A DNA stretch of 64,000 nucleotides from Shewanella colwelliana ATCC 39565 (GCF_000518705.1 NZ_JAEC01000013.1:1-64000); one strand, 5' to 3'. Shown: positions 7,528-18,482, counted from the stretch's first letter. Translations and numbers: made by a program. The notes: generated by a model not told the origin, from the sequence alone.

Positions 7528-8604
7528 ATGAAAACACTTATGGCCTCATGTCTCGTTGGCGGACTAGCTCTGATTGGTTGCAGTGAGCCAATGGTGATTG
7601 AATCGTCCGCGGCTCGAGTTGAAACTTTCACTCTACCACATACTAATAATCAAGTGATTCGCGAATTTAATGCGGTGGCCCGGGCGCAGGATCTCACTCC
7701 GCTCTCGTTTCGCGTAGATGGCAGAATCAGTAGCATCCCAGTCGTTAAAGGGCAGCGGGTGAAAAAAGGGACCTTGCTGGCGGCATTGGATAAGCAAGAT
7801 TATCAAATTGTGCTTAACGATCGCAGGGCGAGGATGGAGGTTGCCAGTAAGCAAGCTCAGCGGACCAAGCAGTTAGTTGATAAAGAGCTGATTGCACAAT
7901 CAGAATATGACCAGATAAATGCCCAGTACTTAGTGTCGAGTGCCGAAGCCAAACAGGCGCAATTGTATTTAGATTACACAGAACTGCGTGCGCCATTTGA
8001 CGGCGTTGTCAGCGATGTGCTTGTAGAGTCTTTCGAGAATATTCAACCTGGGTCAGAAATTGTGACCATGCACAAAATTGAGCGCATTGATGTCGAGGTG
8101 CAGATCCCAGATATTTTACTCGCAGTTTCAAGGCGTCATGACGCGAGGGCCCAGAAACAGGAGTATGACGTAACATTTGAAGCCTTTCCTGATGTGGTTT
8201 TCAAAGGCACCATCTTAGAAATGAACACGGAAAAGGATCCCTCATCCTATACGTTTATCGCGACCCTCGCGGTGCCATTAGATGAAAAATATAAAGTGCT
8301 TGAGGGCATGCCCGCCAAAGTCAAAGCTAACTTAAGTCATTTGACTTACACCTACAGTCGGCAACATTTGGTGCCAATTAACGCGGTGCTGATGCGAGAT
8401 GGCAGTGAAATCAATGCGCAACAGGGGGGCGTATGGCTTTATCAGGCAGACAGCAACAGCGTTACGTATCAGCAGGTTAAGCTTGGTGTCATTGTTGGTG
8501 ACATGATTGAGGTCGTCGAAGGATTGGCCGATGGGCAGGTCATCATTACTGGTGGCGGTAAGCGCTTAGTTGATGGACAGAAAGTTGAGCTGATTAAGGG
8601 ATAG
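7528..8604 (+). CDS. RND efflux periplasmic adaptor lipoprotein, second of two
   Basis: A 358-residue adaptor with a lipoprotein signal peptide (lipobox LIGC, Cys18), so probably anchored by lipid. The lipoyl halves are seen around GRISSIPVVKGQRVKKGTLL and YTELRAPFDGVVSDVLV, separated by a coiled alpha-hairpin (about 95-145). It starts one base after the first adaptor and ends five bases before the pump. It is divergent in sequence from the first adaptor, so this is not a recent duplication. Paired adaptors for one pump recall TriAB-TriC of Pseudomonas. Confidence 0.88.
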   Translation: MKTLMASCLVGGLALIGCSEPMVIESSAARVETFTLPHTNNQVIREFNAVARAQDLTPLSFRVDGRISSIPVVKGQRVKKGTLLAALDKQDYQIVLNDRRARMEVASKQAQRTKQLVDKELIAQSEYDQINAQYLVSSAEAKQAQLYLDYTELRAPFDGVVSDVLVESFENIQPGSEIVTMHKIERIDVEVQIPDILLAVSRRHDARAQKQEYDVTFEAFPDVVFKGTILEMNTEKDPSSYTFIATLAVPLDEKYKVLEGMPAKVKANLSHLTYTYSRQHLVPINAVLMRDGSEINAQQGGVWLYQADSNSVTYQQVKLGVIVGDMIEVVEGLADGQVIITGGGKRLVDGQKVELIKG

Positions 8605-8609
8605 TTACA

Positions 8610-11600
8610 ATGAATGTAGCAGGGTACTTTGTAAAAAATGCCGTGATCAGTTGGATGTTTTCACTGATCTTACTTATAGGTGGGCTAATGGCCTTTACCG
8701 GTCTCGGTCAGTTAGAAGATCCTCCTTTCACTATTAAAGATGCGGTGGTGGTGACGCTCTATCCCGGTGCAACGTCAACGGAGGTTGAGGAAGAGGTCAC
8801 TTATCCCATAGAAAAGGCCATTCAGGCATTACCTTATGTGGATAAGATCCGTTCCTTGAGCACGTCGGGATTATCACAAATAACCGTTACCATGAAGAAC
8901 AATTATGGCCCAGATGAATTGCCACAAATTTGGGATGAGTTGCGCCGCAAGGTCAATGATATGTCCGCTCAGTTGCCCCCGGGGATAAACCCGCCGATGG
9001 TCAATGATGATTTTGGCGATGTCTATGGCATTATGTATATGGTCAGTGGACCAGATTACAGTTATCGAGACCTGCTCGATTATGTTGATTTTGTTAAGCG
9101 CGAATTAGAATTGGTGCCTGGTGTGGGTAAGGTGTCATTGGCTGGTGCGCAGCAGGAACAGATTTTTCTAGAGATTTCGCTCAACAAGTTATCTAACTCA
9201 AATATTGACCCTGACACCATCAGTAACCTTTTAAATTCGCAGAACATGGTGTCTGATGCGGGCAATATTCGCGTCGCGGGTGATAACTTAAGGATCCGCA
9301 CCAGTGGTGGCTTCAAAACGGTCACAGAGCTCGGCGATCTGATCATTCCAGGGGCGGCGGGTTCGAAACTGATTTACCTTAGAGACGTCGCCACTATTCA
9401 ACGCGGCTTTCAAGACATCCCTAGTAATGTCCTGAGTTTTAACCAAGATAGCGCCATCAATATTGGTGTCTCATTTTCATCCGGTGTCAATGTCGTGTCA
9501 GTAGGCGGCGCAGTGGCCGAAAAGTTAGCCGAGATAGATGATGCTCGCCCTGCGGGGATGAAGATAGCAACCATGTACAATCAACCTGAAGAGGTTGATA
9601 AATCAGTCAGTAGCTTTGTATGGAACCTGATTGCAGCCGTTGTAATCGTCATTGGTGTGTTACTGGTCTTTATGGGGCTAAAGAGCGGGATATTGATTGG
9701 TTTAATCCTGTTCTTAACCTGTCTTGGCACCTTTATATTGATGTTGCAGGCTGATATTGAACTGCAAAGGATCTCCTTGGGCGCGCTGATCATTGCACTG
9801 GGGATGTTGGTCGATAATGCCATTGTGGTGGTTGAGGGGATTTTAATTGGTCGACAACGGGGCGAAACAACCTTACAAGCGGCGCAGGGCATAGTCAAAC
9901 AAACCATGTGGCCACTCTTTGGCGCCACGGTTATCGCAGTTACTGCATTTGCACCCATTGGCTTGTCGCCTGATGCTACCGGCGAGTTTGCGGGATCCCT
10001 GTTCTGGGTATTACTATTTTCTCTGCTGCTTTCTTGGATCACGGCTATTACAATCACGCCTTTCTTTGCGCAGCTGTTCTTTGGTGCTGAAGGGGAGGCC
10101 GTTGTTAAAGGCGATGAGAAAGACCCCTATGGCGGTGCATTTTTTACCGCCTATAAAGCGCTATTAGATATCTGTATGCGTTTTCGTTGGGTCAGCGTCT
10201 TGCTTGTGTGCAGCGCTTTTGTCGCGGCTTTGGCAGGGTTTGCGTATGTGAAACAGTCCTTTTTCCCGCCATCTACGACGCCCATTTTTCTGGTTGATGT
10301 TTGGTTGCCTGAAGGGACTGACATCCGTGAAACACAGCGGGTCACTCAAGAGATGGAAATAATGGCTGCACAAATTGACAACGTCGAGTTTGCGGCTTCT
10401 ACTGTGGGTAAAGGGTTCCCACGTTTTCTACTCACTTATGCACCAGAGAAGAACTATTCATCCTATTCACAACTGGCATTACGTACGACAAGCTTCGATG
10501 CCTTGTTGCCCGCGATGACCACTTATCGTGAGCAGGTTGAAGCTAAGTTTCCACAAGTACAGTTTAAGTTTAAGCGTTTGGAAATTGGTCCTTCGACCGA
10601 TGCAAAAATTGAAGCCAGAATTAGTGGTGCTGACCCCGATGTCCTGAGGGAGTTAGCATCCGAAGTCATGACGGTATTTAATAGCACACTGGGAACGGTC
10701 AACGTACGCCATGATTGGCGTGAGCGTGTTAAATTTATCTCACCACGCTTCAATGAGTCTCAAGCTCGCCGCTTAGGCATAGTGAAAAGCAACGTTGATG
10801 AAAACCTTAAGTTTGCGTTTGCCGGGGTGAATGTCGGTGTCTATAGAGAGGGGACGACATTATTGCCTATTGTGTCTCGTTTACCTGAAGAGGAGCGAGT
10901 TGATATTGGATCCTTGGAGAGTTTAAGGATTTGGAGTCCAGTGTTGGGCGTTTATGTTCCCATGCAGCAGGTTGTCGATGGCTTTGATGTAAAGTTTGAA
11001 GATCCGATTATTCAACGCAGAGACCGTAAACGTACCATCACAGTATTTGCCGATGCCGATTTTGCCTATGACATATTGCCGACGGAGCTGCTTTCTAAGA
11101 TGCAGTCGAGTGTCGAGGCGATAGAACTCCCCTCTGGTTATGAGCTTAATTGGGGCGGTGAGTATGAATCATCTAATGATGCTCAAGAATCCTTGTTTGC
11201 GACCTTGCCTATGGGCTTTCTATTTATGTTCTTGATCACCGTTTTTCTTTTCAATTCGGTACGTAAGCCGATGGTTATTTGGTGTTGTGTGCCGTTGGCC
11301 ATTATTGGTATTACCTCGGGCTTATTGGTGCTCGATAAACCCTTTAGTTTTATGGCCCTGTTAGGAATGTTAAGTCTTTCGGGAATGTTATTGAAAAATG
11401 GGATTGTGCTATTAGATCAAATTAATACCGAGATTGAGTCTGGGACCGAGGTGTTTGAGGCGGTGTTTTCATCCACAGTGAGCCGTGTAAGGCCTGTTTG
11501 TATGGCGGCCGTCACGACCATTTTAGGGGTGTTACCGCTCATTACAGATGCATTTTTCGAGTCCCTTGCGGCTGTTGTAATGTTTGGTCTTGGGGTGGCA

Positions 11601-11687
11601 ACGGTGCTGACGCTAGTGATTGTGCCCGTGTTCTATATCATTTTCTTTAAGGTGAAATATCGAAGCTATAAGACCTTTACCAAATAG
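8610..11687 (+). CDS. RND efflux pump permease subunit (AcrB/MexB superfamily)
   Basis: Inner-membrane proton-driven exporter of 1025 residues: TM1 at about 10-30, a first porter domain, TM2-6 at about 340-490, a second porter domain, TM7 at about 520-540 and the last TM block at about 870-1015. The proton-relay motif in TM4 reads GMLVDNAIVVVEG (D402 then N403), where AcrB has two Asp. No outer-membrane channel gene follows, so it probably uses a TolC-type protein encoded elsewhere. The substrate is unknown. The call is firm for the superfamily and open for the subfamily. Confidence 0.92.
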   Translation: MNVAGYFVKNAVISWMFSLILLIGGLMAFTGLGQLEDPPFTIKDAVVVTLYPGATSTEVEEEVTYPIEKAIQALPYVDKIRSLSTSGLSQITVTMKNNYGPDELPQIWDELRRKVNDMSAQLPPGINPPMVNDDFGDVYGIMYMVSGPDYSYRDLLDYVDFVKRELELVPGVGKVSLAGAQQEQIFLEISLNKLSNSNIDPDTISNLLNSQNMVSDAGNIRVAGDNLRIRTSGGFKTVTELGDLIIPGAAGSKLIYLRDVATIQRGFQDIPSNVLSFNQDSAINIGVSFSSGVNVVSVGGAVAEKLAEIDDARPAGMKIATMYNQPEEVDKSVSSFVWNLIAAVVIVIGVLLVFMGLKSGILIGLILFLTCLGTFILMLQADIELQRISLGALIIALGMLVDNAIVVVEGILIGRQRGETTLQAAQGIVKQTMWPLFGATVIAVTAFAPIGLSPDATGEFAGSLFWVLLFSLLLSWITAITITPFFAQLFFGAEGEAVVKGDEKDPYGGAFFTAYKALLDICMRFRWVSVLLVCSAFVAALAGFAYVKQSFFPPSTTPIFLVDVWLPEGTDIRETQRVTQEMEIMAAQIDNVEFAASTVGKGFPRFLLTYAPEKNYSSYSQLALRTTSFDALLPAMTTYREQVEAKFPQVQFKFKRLEIGPSTDAKIEARISGADPDVLRELASEVMTVFNSTLGTVNVRHDWRERVKFISPRFNESQARRLGIVKSNVDENLKFAFAGVNVGVYREGTTLLPIVSRLPEEERVDIGSLESLRIWSPVLGVYVPMQQVVDGFDVKFEDPIIQRRDRKRTITVFADADFAYDILPTELLSKMQSSVEAIELPSGYELNWGGEYESSNDAQESLFATLPMGFLFMFLITVFLFNSVRKPMVIWCCVPLAIIGITSGLLVLDKPFSFMALLGMLSLSGMLLKNGIVLLDQINTEIESGTEVFEAVFSSTVSRVRPVCMAAVTTILGVLPLITDAFFESLAAVVMFGLGVATVLTLVIVPVFYIIFFKVKYRSYKTFTK

Positions 11688-11840
11688 AGTGTGATCACGC
11701 TAAACCCATTAGACATCGGTTCGGCAGGTCGTTTAGATCTGTTCTAGCCTAGCAAGATGCTAATCTTTTAGTTCAATCGCTATCAATTTTTATGTGGATT
11801 GGGTATAACGCTAAGTTCGGCTTTATTTACTTTATTTAAA

Positions 11841-12959
11841 ATGAACTTAAGTGAGATTGGTTATCGCCGCGTGGTGGTAAAGTTGGGGACAAGCGTCTTA
11901 ACTTCTGGCTCTCGTCAGCTGGATAAGGCGCATATGGTTGAGCTTGCTCGTCAAATGGCAAGTTTAATGAAATCAGGTGTTGAAGTTGTATTGTGTACAT
12001 CAGGGGCCATTGCCGCTGGTCGCGAACATTTAGGTTACCCCAGTCTCCCCGATACCGTGGCCAACAAGCAGTTGCTTGCCGCGGTGGGGCAAAGTCAGCT
12101 TATTCTTGCTTGGTCACAGCTGTTCAGTATTTATGGACTGCATGTCGGTCAGCTATTGCTAACGCGCGCCGATCTGCATGACAGAGAGCGCTACCTCAAT
12201 GCAAGAGACTCCCTTAACGCCCTGCTCGCTAATGGCATTGTTCCCATTATCAATGAAAACGATGCCGTGGCGACCAATGAGATTAAAGTTGGCGACAATG
12301 ACAACTTATCTGCGAGAGCTGCGCTACTTTGTGATGCCGACCTATTGATTTTGCTGACGGATCAGAAAGGGCTGTTCGATGCTGATCCGCGCGCTAATCC
12401 CGATGCTAAGTTAATCAAGCAAGTGGTCAATATTGATGATAGCCTGCGCAGCCTTGCTGGTGGCGCCGTGTCAGGTCTAGGCACTGGTGGCATGGCGACA
12501 AAACTCCAAGCCGCTGATATAGCGCGCCGCGCTGGTATTGAGGTGGTTATTGCATCAGGTCATCACCCTAAAGTGATTCAAAATGCCGTGTGTAAAGAAG
12601 CTGTTGGTACTCACTTTACCGCACTGGAAAACCCGCTTGAAAGCCGTAAACAGTGGATCTTGGCGGGGCCGGCGACCAGAGGTAAATTGGTACTCGATGC
12701 CGGGGCGCTCAACGCTGTGACGCAAAAAGGGCGTAGCTTGTTGTCAAAAGGCGTTCTTGAGGTAAGTGGTCAATTTGAGCGCGGGGCCACATTGCAGTTA
12801 GTTGATGCAACGGGGCGCGAATATGCACGAGGGATGAGCCGCTATAGTGCTAAAGATTTGCTTAAAATTGCTGGCAAACACTCAGACGAAATAGAGTCCT
12901 TGCTGGGCTATGACTATGGTGATGCCATCGTTCACCGTAATGATATGGTCGTGCTATAG
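11841..12959 (+). CDS. proB: Glutamate 5-kinase
   Basis: First step of proline synthesis: ATP-dependent phosphorylation of glutamate in the cytosol. An amino-acid-kinase domain comes first ([14 protein letters not shown] near residue 10, [44 protein letters not shown]) and a PUA domain follows (about 275-365). An open TTG lies at 11799, but ATG 11841 gives 372 residues, close to the family length, and starts at the conserved core; neither has a strong ribosome binding site. proA follows after 59 bases, almost certainly as one operon. Confidence 0.95.
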   Translation: MNLSEIGYRRVVVKLGTSVLTSGSRQLDKAHMVELARQMASLMKSGVEVVLCTSGAIAAGREHLGYPSLPDTVANKQLLAAVGQSQLILAWSQLFSIYGLHVGQLLLTRADLHDRERYLNARDSLNALLANGIVPIINENDAVATNEIKVGDNDNLSARAALLCDADLLILLTDQKGLFDADPRANPDAKLIKQVVNIDDSLRSLAGGAVSGLGTGGMATKLQAADIARRAGIEVVIASGHHPKVIQNAVCKEAVGTHFTALENPLESRKQWILAGPATRGKLVLDAGALNAVTQKGRSLLSKGVLEVSGQFERGATLQLVDATGREYARGMSRYSAKDLLKIAGKHSDEIESLLGYDYGDAIVHRNDMVVL

Positions 12960-13018
12960 CCAATTAGGATTAAGAGCTAGGGTTAAATGCCATAGCCAAG
13001 AGATATAGGTAACTCAAA

Positions 13019-14293
13019 GTGATAGAGAATAATCAGCAGTATTTAATCCAACTGGGACAACAAGCTAAGCAAGCAAGCTACTCCCTTGCCAGTTTAACTG
13101 GGGCTGAAAAGCAGGCGCTACTGAGTCAAATCGCCAGCAGTCTTGAGGCGAATCGCGCTACCATCATTGAAGCAAATATGCGCGATGTTGCCATGGCAAA
13201 AGATAACGGCCTTAATGAGGCGATGATCGATCGTTTGCTGCTTAACGACGAACGTTTGAGTGGCGTGATTGCAGATATTGATAATGTGATTAATCTTGCC
13301 GATCCCGTTGGAACAGAGCTTGAAAGCCAGTTGCTTGATAACGGGTTACGTCTTTCCCGTCGTCGAGTGCCACTTGGGGTGATTGGGGTGATCTATGAAG
13401 CCCGCCCGAACGTTACCGTCGATATTGCGGTATTAGCGCTCAAAACAGGTAATGCGGTCATTCTTCGTGGCGGTAAGGAAACCTTGCAATCAAACCTTGC
13501 ATTAAGTGCTGCCATTAGAGATGCGTTAACTCAGCAAGGCTTGCCGGCTGATGCGGTGCAACTGATCCAAAGCGCTGATCGTGCTCTCGTATCGGGTTTG
13601 TTAAAGCTTGATCGATATGTGGATATGATTGTCCCGCGCGGTGGTCAGCATTTACAGCGGCTCTGTGCCGAGCAGGCTACTATACCGGTGATTTTAGGCG
13701 GTATTGGAATTTGTCACCTCTATGCGGATAAGGATGCGGATATTGCTAAGTCAATTGATGTGATTGCCAATGCTAAGGTTCAGCGCCCAACAGTCTGTAA
13801 CGCACTCGATACTGTCTTAGTGCACGAGTCTATTGCTGAGGCGTTATTACCTCAGCTTTATACTCACCTCTGCGCATTAGGCGTCACTTTCTATGGTTGC
13901 CAAGGTGCACAAGTTATCGCCGATAAACTGGGCGTAGCCATCTCAAAGGCGACCGAAGAAACCTATGGCAATGAGTGGTTAGCACTCACTTTGGGTATAA
14001 AAGTGGTTAGTGATATCGATACTGCTATCGAGCATATCAGAACCTATTCGAGTGGCCACTCGGAAGGGATCTTAACTGACAATATTCACGCATCGGCTCA
14101 CTTTCTTAATCAAGTTGACGCAGCGGCCGTATACGTTAATGCCAGCACGCGTTTCACCGATGGCGGACAATTTGGCCTTGGTGCCGAAGTTGCTGTCAGT
14201 ACTCAAAAGTTGCATGCGCGTGGCCCAATGGGTCTGGAAGCATTGACCACTTATAAATGGATTGGGGTGGGTGACTACACCGCCAGAAGTTAA
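13019..14293 (+). CDS. proA: Gamma-glutamyl phosphate reductase
   Basis: Second step of proline synthesis: NADPH-dependent reduction of gamma-glutamyl phosphate to glutamate semialdehyde. The 424 residues belong to the aldehyde dehydrogenase fold. The catalytic Cys is in [14 protein letters not shown], and the family signatures [19 protein letters not shown] and [18 protein letters not shown] are present. The start is GTG 13019 with AGGT about ten bases upstream. It is followed by a terminator and pairs with proB. Confidence 0.96.
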   Translation: MIENNQQYLIQLGQQAKQASYSLASLTGAEKQALLSQIASSLEANRATIIEANMRDVAMAKDNGLNEAMIDRLLLNDERLSGVIADIDNVINLADPVGTELESQLLDNGLRLSRRRVPLGVIGVIYEARPNVTVDIAVLALKTGNAVILRGGKETLQSNLALSAAIRDALTQQGLPADAVQLIQSADRALVSGLLKLDRYVDMIVPRGGQHLQRLCAEQATIPVILGGIGICHLYADKDADIAKSIDVIANAKVQRPTVCNALDTVLVHESIAEALLPQLYTHLCALGVTFYGCQGAQVIADKLGVAISKATEETYGNEWLALTLGIKVVSDIDTAIEHIRTYSSGHSEGILTDNIHASAHFLNQVDAAAVYVNASTRFTDGGQFGLGAEVAVSTQKLHARGPMGLEALTTYKWIGVGDYTARS

Positions 14294-14328
14294 CCCTACG
14301 CTAGACTATTTGCTTTTAAACAGACTAA

Positions 14329-14363
14329 CCCTCGTGGATGACAGGTTCCCCGAGGTTTTTTTT
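14329..14363 (+). terminator. Intrinsic terminator of proBA
   Basis: CCTCG pairs with CGAGG (14351-14355) across a 16-base loop that can partly pair, followed by eight U. Confidence 0.75.
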
Positions 14364-14445
14364 ATTCACTTATTTTTGCGGTGTTATTTCACAAAATTTA
14401 GTGAATATCACTAAAAGCTGGAGGTGTCAGGTTTAGCTGGCTGTA

Positions 14446-14472
14446 TTGAAAATTATCTTAATCCTTTATAAT
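14446..14472 (+). promoter_or_regulatory. Probable promoter of the secreted repeat protein gene
   Basis: -35 TTGAAA (14446-14451), 15-base spacer (short), -10 TATAAT (14467-14472), about 75 bases before the start codon. Confidence 0.45.
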
Positions 14473-14546
14473 CATTGGCTTGCAATATTGGTATGTCGTT
14501 TGCTTTGTCCTAGTTAATAAACAAGGAATCAATAAGGGCTATAACA

Positions 14547-15188
14547 ATGAGCATGACAAGACTAATGAAAACGGTTGCTGGATTAGGTTTACTTTTGAGT
14601 GCGGTTTCACTTTCAGCAGTTGCTGATAGCTCGGTGACACTCAATGATACGCTAGATTATAACGGACAAGCGATCGTGCTCGATATGGAGGTCGGTACAG
14701 CACAGCTGATTGCGACAGATGAGTCTGAAGTTCGTATTGAGGTTGTTGTTAAGCCGTCAGATTCCAATTGGTTTGGCTTTTGGAGTAACAGTGATATCTC
14801 TAGCGTGGCGCTGGCCATCAACGAAAACCAAGATAAGATAGTGATTAAGCTTAGCGAACAAGACGATCTCTCTCAGGAGTGGAGAGTATACCTACCTCGT
14901 GATGCTGCCATCGCTGTTGAAGCTGGAGTTGGTGAAGTGGTTGTTGATGGATTTGTAAATAATATCGATGTCGACCTTGGTGTTGGACGCGCTGAAGTGG
15001 CGCATCAAGGCCACTATGGTGATGTGTCATTAGAGTCTGGTGTTGGTGAAGTGTCTATTAGTAAAAATGGCCAGCATCAAGCGATTAAGCGTAGTTTAGT
15101 CAGCGCTAGCTACCATAGTAAAGATGGAGCAAGTAAGCAGCACCTATATGTTAATGTTGGTGTTGGTGAGATTGATATCAATAATTAA
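14547..15188 (+). CDS. Secreted protein with GVGEV-type repeats (DUF4097-like)
   Basis: Uncharacterised 213-residue exported protein. The signal peptide is about 1-26 (hydrophobic core LGLLLSAVSLSAV, cleavage after AVA). The mature part has a repeated strand motif: GVGEVVVDGF, GVGRAEVAHQG, GVGEVSISKNG and a terminal GVGEIDINN, as expected for a short beta-solenoid or adhesin-like fold of the DUF4097 type. Start ATG 14547 has AAGGG about eight bases upstream. It is monocistronic with its own promoter and terminator. Location is periplasm or envelope; function unknown. Confidence 0.8.
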   Translation: MSMTRLMKTVAGLGLLLSAVSLSAVADSSVTLNDTLDYNGQAIVLDMEVGTAQLIATDESEVRIEVVVKPSDSNWFGFWSNSDISSVALAINENQDKIVIKLSEQDDLSQEWRVYLPRDAAIAVEAGVGEVVVDGFVNNIDVDLGVGRAEVAHQGHYGDVSLESGVGEVSISKNGQHQAIKRSLVSASYHSKDGASKQHLYVNVGVGEIDINN

Positions 15189-15203
15189 TATCAGTAAAGA
15201 CAT

Positions 15204-15231
15204 AAAAACCGACAAATTTGTCGGTTTTTTT
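15204..15231. terminator. Bidirectional intrinsic terminator
   Basis: ACCGACAAATTTGTCGGT is a perfect palindrome with a run of A before it and T after it. It serves the repeat-protein gene on the plus strand and could also catch the EamA transporter gene converging from the minus strand, whose stop is about 85 bases away. Confidence 0.88.
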
Positions 15232-15314
15232 ATGCTGATTTTTAGCCAAAGCCTCAGTGCTTATGCGTACAAATTTATGCTCCCAAACTTAAACCCAATT
15301 GTTATGTTTTTAAC

Positions 15315-16247
15315 TTATAGTTCTGGGCTGATAGCGGGTTTAGTGCGTAAACGGTTTAGCTGCGGTAAAAGTTGTTGCAGTGCCAGTGCCGTTAAAATAA
15401 GTCCAAGTCCGATAAACGTAGAGCGGGTAATTGTCTCTTGTAGAATCCATGCAATAAAACCTATGGATAATACCGGTGTGATGAACACCAAGGTACTCAT
15501 GCTGGCGGTTCTGTCGGCTTTCTTTAATGCAATCAGCCAAAGCACAAACGTCACGCCCATCTCAAACAGGCCAACATAGACACCGGCGGCAAATGCCTTG
15601 CTATCCCATACTGGCATAGACTCGGTCAGGAGTAAGGTTACTGTGATAAAAGGCAGTCCGACGATAAAACTAAGCAGTAAGCTTACAACCGGATCGCCCT
15701 TATCTTTAGTATTGACTATCCAATAGAGTGACCAGAGTAGGGTGCTGGTTAGGGCTAAGATGACTCCAGTACGGCTATCAAATGCAACATCTGTGATGTG
15801 GCCATTCGTGGCGATAACAAAAACGCCTAAATAGGCGATGAGTGCAGCAGTAATGTCACTCTTTCTGAGCTTTTGTTTAAGTAGAGGCACAGACAGAAGT
15901 GGTAACAAAATTGCCCAAGTGTAGTTAAGCGATAAGGCTTGTTGCGCAGGCAATAAAGCGTAGGCCTTGAAAAGTACCAAGTAGTATAAGAAAGGATTAA
16001 GTAATCCTGTCTGCAGATAAAACCAAGGTCGGGCTAAAAACTGTTGCTTAATTAATGCAAGTTTTCCCATGAAGAGCAAAACCAAACCTAAGGCAACAAT
16101 AGAGGTAGATACCGCAACGAACACAAGTTGCAGTGGACTGAAGTGGCTTAAGGCAATTTTAAATGCCGTTGCAACGGTAGACCACAGTAATATGGCGACT
16201 AGCGCATAAATATAAGCTTGGTTGGATGATTTCACTGAACTTCTCAC
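15315..16247 (-). CDS. EamA/DMT-superfamily transporter
   Basis: Ten-helix inner-membrane transporter of the drug/metabolite superfamily, 310 residues with two EamA repeats (about 12-145 and 155-295). Signature regions are AILLWSTVATAFKIALSHFSP in helix 1 and LLWSLYWIVNTKDKGDP in the linker to the second repeat. The substrate is unknown; such proteins export amino acids or metabolites. It is divergent from dnaK across 279 bases. The C-terminus is hydrophilic and ends KPAISPEL. Confidence 0.87.
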   Translation of the reverse strand: MRSSVKSSNQAYIYALVAILLWSTVATAFKIALSHFSPLQLVFVAVSTSIVALGLVLLFMGKLALIKQQFLARPWFYLQTGLLNPFLYYLVLFKAYALLPAQQALSLNYTWAILLPLLSVPLLKQKLRKSDITAALIAYLGVFVIATNGHITDVAFDSRTGVILALTSTLLWSLYWIVNTKDKGDPVVSLLLSFIVGLPFITVTLLLTESMPVWDSKAFAAGVYVGLFEMGVTFVLWLIALKKADRTASMSTLVFITPVLSIGFIAWILQETITRSTFIGLGLILTALALQQLLPQLNRLRTKPAISPEL

Positions 16248-16457
16248 TAAACGAGACTACATAAATACTGGTTACTTTGTGGCAAGCGAACTCAGTTTTC
16301 TTCGATTGTATTCATTATACGCTTGTTCTGCTTTTGTCGGCAGCTTTTAAGATCAAAAAAATGCTCAATTAAGATAATTTTTATGTTTCTCCCCTTGTAA
16401 TCACTTTTGACGACCCAATATAGGGTGTTAAGGAAAGATAATGGCGCGGAAATTAGG

Positions 16458-16486
16458 CTTGAAATTTATTTAGCCTACCCCCATAT
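16458..16486 (+). promoter_or_regulatory. Sigma-32 heat-shock promoter of dnaKJ
   Basis: -35 CTTGAAA (16458-16464), 14-base spacer, -10 CCCCATAT (16479-16486). This is an essentially perfect RpoH promoter 52 bases before the dnaK start codon. Confidence 0.93.
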
Positions 16487-16538
16487 CTGAATCAGATGAC
16501 AAATTTAGCGTTAGTTAAAAGTTTTTTTGGAGGACTCC

Positions 16539-18455
16539 ATGGGTAAAATTATTGGTATCGATTTAGGTACAACCAACTCTTGTGTTGCCGTATTAGATGG
16601 CGGAAAAGCACGTGTTATTGAAAATGCAGAGGGTGATCGTACTACTCCTTCAATTGTTGCATTCACTGGCGAAGAAACTATCGTAGGTCAGTCTGCGAAG
16701 CGTCAAGCTGTAACAAACCCAGCTAACACTTTTTTCGCAATTAAGCGCCTAATTGGTCGTCGTTTTACTGATGATGAAGTTCAGCGTGATGTTGATATCA
16801 TGCCATTTAAAATTATCGGTGCAGATAACGGTGATGCATGGGTAGAGGCGCACGGTAAGAAGATGGCTCCTCCACAAGTTTCTGCTGAAATTCTTAAGAA
16901 AATGAAGAAGACGGCTGAAGACTTCCTAGGTGAGCCAGTGACAGAAGCCGTTATTACTGTTCCTGCATACTTTAACGATTCACAACGTCAAGCCACTAAA
17001 GATGCGGGTCGTATTGCGGGTCTTGAAGTTAAACGTATTATCAACGAGCCAACAGCGGCTGCGTTAGCCTACGGTATCGATAAGAAGCAAGGCGATAACA
17101 TCGTTGCGGTATACGATTTAGGTGGTGGTACATTCGATATCTCTATCATCGAAATCGATAGCGTTGAAGGCGAGCAAACGTTTGAAGTACTTGCAACTAA
17201 CGGTGATACGCACTTAGGTGGTGAAGATTTCGATAACCGTCTAATTAATTACCTAGCTGATGAATTTAAGAAAGAACAAGCAATCGATCTACGTAAAGAT
17301 CCATTAGCGATGCAGCGCCTAAAAGAAGCTGCGGAAAAAGCTAAGATTGAGCTTTCAAGCACCACTCAAACTGAAGTTAACCTGCCATACATCACAGCCG
17401 ATGCAACAGGTCCTAAGCATTTAGTGGTTAAGATCACTCGTGCCAAGCTTGAGTCTTTAGTTGAAGATTTGATCGCTCGTTCACTTGAGCCACTAAAAGT
17501 TGCACTTGCTGATGCTGACCTATCTGTATCAGAAATCAATGAAGTGATTTTGGTTGGTGGTCAAACTCGTATGCCTAAGGTTCGCGCTGAAGTCTCTGCG
17601 TTCTTCGGTAAAGAGATCCGTCAAGATGTTAACCCTGATGAAGCCGTTGCGATTGGTGCAGCAGTTCAGGCGGGTGTACTTGCTGGTGACGTAAAAGACG
17701 TACTACTACTAGACGTTACACCACTATCTCTTGGTATCGAAACCATGGGTAGCGTAATGACTAAGTTGATTGAGAAAAACACCACTATCCCAACTAAGGC
17801 TAGTCAAACTTTCTCAACAGCAGACGACAACCAAGCAGCGGTAACGATTCACGTACTGCAAGGTGAGCGTAAGCAATCAAGTGCTAACAAATCACTTGGT
17901 CAATTTAACCTTGAAGGTATCGAGCCTGCTCCTCGTGGCATGCCACAAATTGAAGTTGCGTTTGACATCGATGCTGATGGTATCTTGCATGTGTCTGCGA
18001 CCGATAAGAAAACGGGTAAAGCGCAGAACATCACTATTAAAGCCTCTTCAGGTCTAAGTGACGAAGAAGTTGATGCAATGGTTCGTGATGCAGAAGCTCA
18101 CGCTGACGAAGATGCTAAGTTTGAAGAGTTAGTGACTGCTCGTAACCAAGCTGATGGCATGGTTCACGCGACTAAGAAGCAGATCGAAGAAGCGGGTGAT
18201 GAGCTACCAAGCGAAGACAAAGAGAAGATCGAAGCTGCGATGGCTGACGTTGACACTGCCTCTAAAGGTAATGACAAAGAAGCGATTGAAAAAGCGACTC
18301 AAGCATTAATGGAAGCCTCTGCTAAATTAATGGAAATTGCTCAAGCTAAAGCACAAGCTGGCCAAGGTGAGCAAGCACAGCAGCAATCAAGTGAAGCGCC
18401 TGCTGATGATGTTGTCGATGCTGAGTTTGAAGAAGTTAAAGACGACAAAAAATAA
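16539..18455 (+). CDS. dnaK: Chaperone DnaK (Hsp70)
   Basis: ATP-dependent chaperone that binds exposed hydrophobic segments with DnaJ and GrpE. From ATG 16539 ([14 protein letters not shown]) it has 638 residues, the family norm. The nucleotide-binding domain (about 1-385) has the phosphate-1 and phosphate-2 loops ([13 protein letters not shown]); the linker [13 protein letters not shown] is intact, followed by the substrate domain and a helical lid with an acidic tail ending EEVKDDKK. An ATG 12 bases earlier is in frame but lies ahead of the conserved start; GGAGG precedes 16539 closely. Heat-shock regulation is shown by the sigma-32 promoter. Confidence 0.98.
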   Translation: MGKIIGIDLGTTNSCVAVLDGGKARVIENAEGDRTTPSIVAFTGEETIVGQSAKRQAVTNPANTFFAIKRLIGRRFTDDEVQRDVDIMPFKIIGADNGDAWVEAHGKKMAPPQVSAEILKKMKKTAEDFLGEPVTEAVITVPAYFNDSQRQATKDAGRIAGLEVKRIINEPTAAALAYGIDKKQGDNIVAVYDLGGGTFDISIIEIDSVEGEQTFEVLATNGDTHLGGEDFDNRLINYLADEFKKEQAIDLRKDPLAMQRLKEAAEKAKIELSSTTQTEVNLPYITADATGPKHLVVKITRAKLESLVEDLIARSLEPLKVALADADLSVSEINEVILVGGQTRMPKVRAEVSAFFGKEIRQDVNPDEAVAIGAAVQAGVLAGDVKDVLLLDVTPLSLGIETMGSVMTKLIEKNTTIPTKASQTFSTADDNQAAVTIHVLQGERKQSSANKSLGQFNLEGIEPAPRGMPQIEVAFDIDADGILHVSATDKKTGKAQNITIKASSGLSDEEVDAMVRDAEAHADEDAKFEELVTARNQADGMVHATKKQIEEAGDELPSEDKEKIEAAMADVDTASKGNDKEAIEKATQALMEASAKLMEIAQAKAQAGQGEQAQQQSSEAPADDVVDAEFEEVKDDKK

Positions 18456-18482
18456 TTCGGGCCTAGCCTAAATTATTTCTAG

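Noticed and set aside
11799..11840. Longer proB from TTG 11799
   Set aside because: It would add 14 residues not seen in the family, and ATG 11841 gives the usual length and conserved start.
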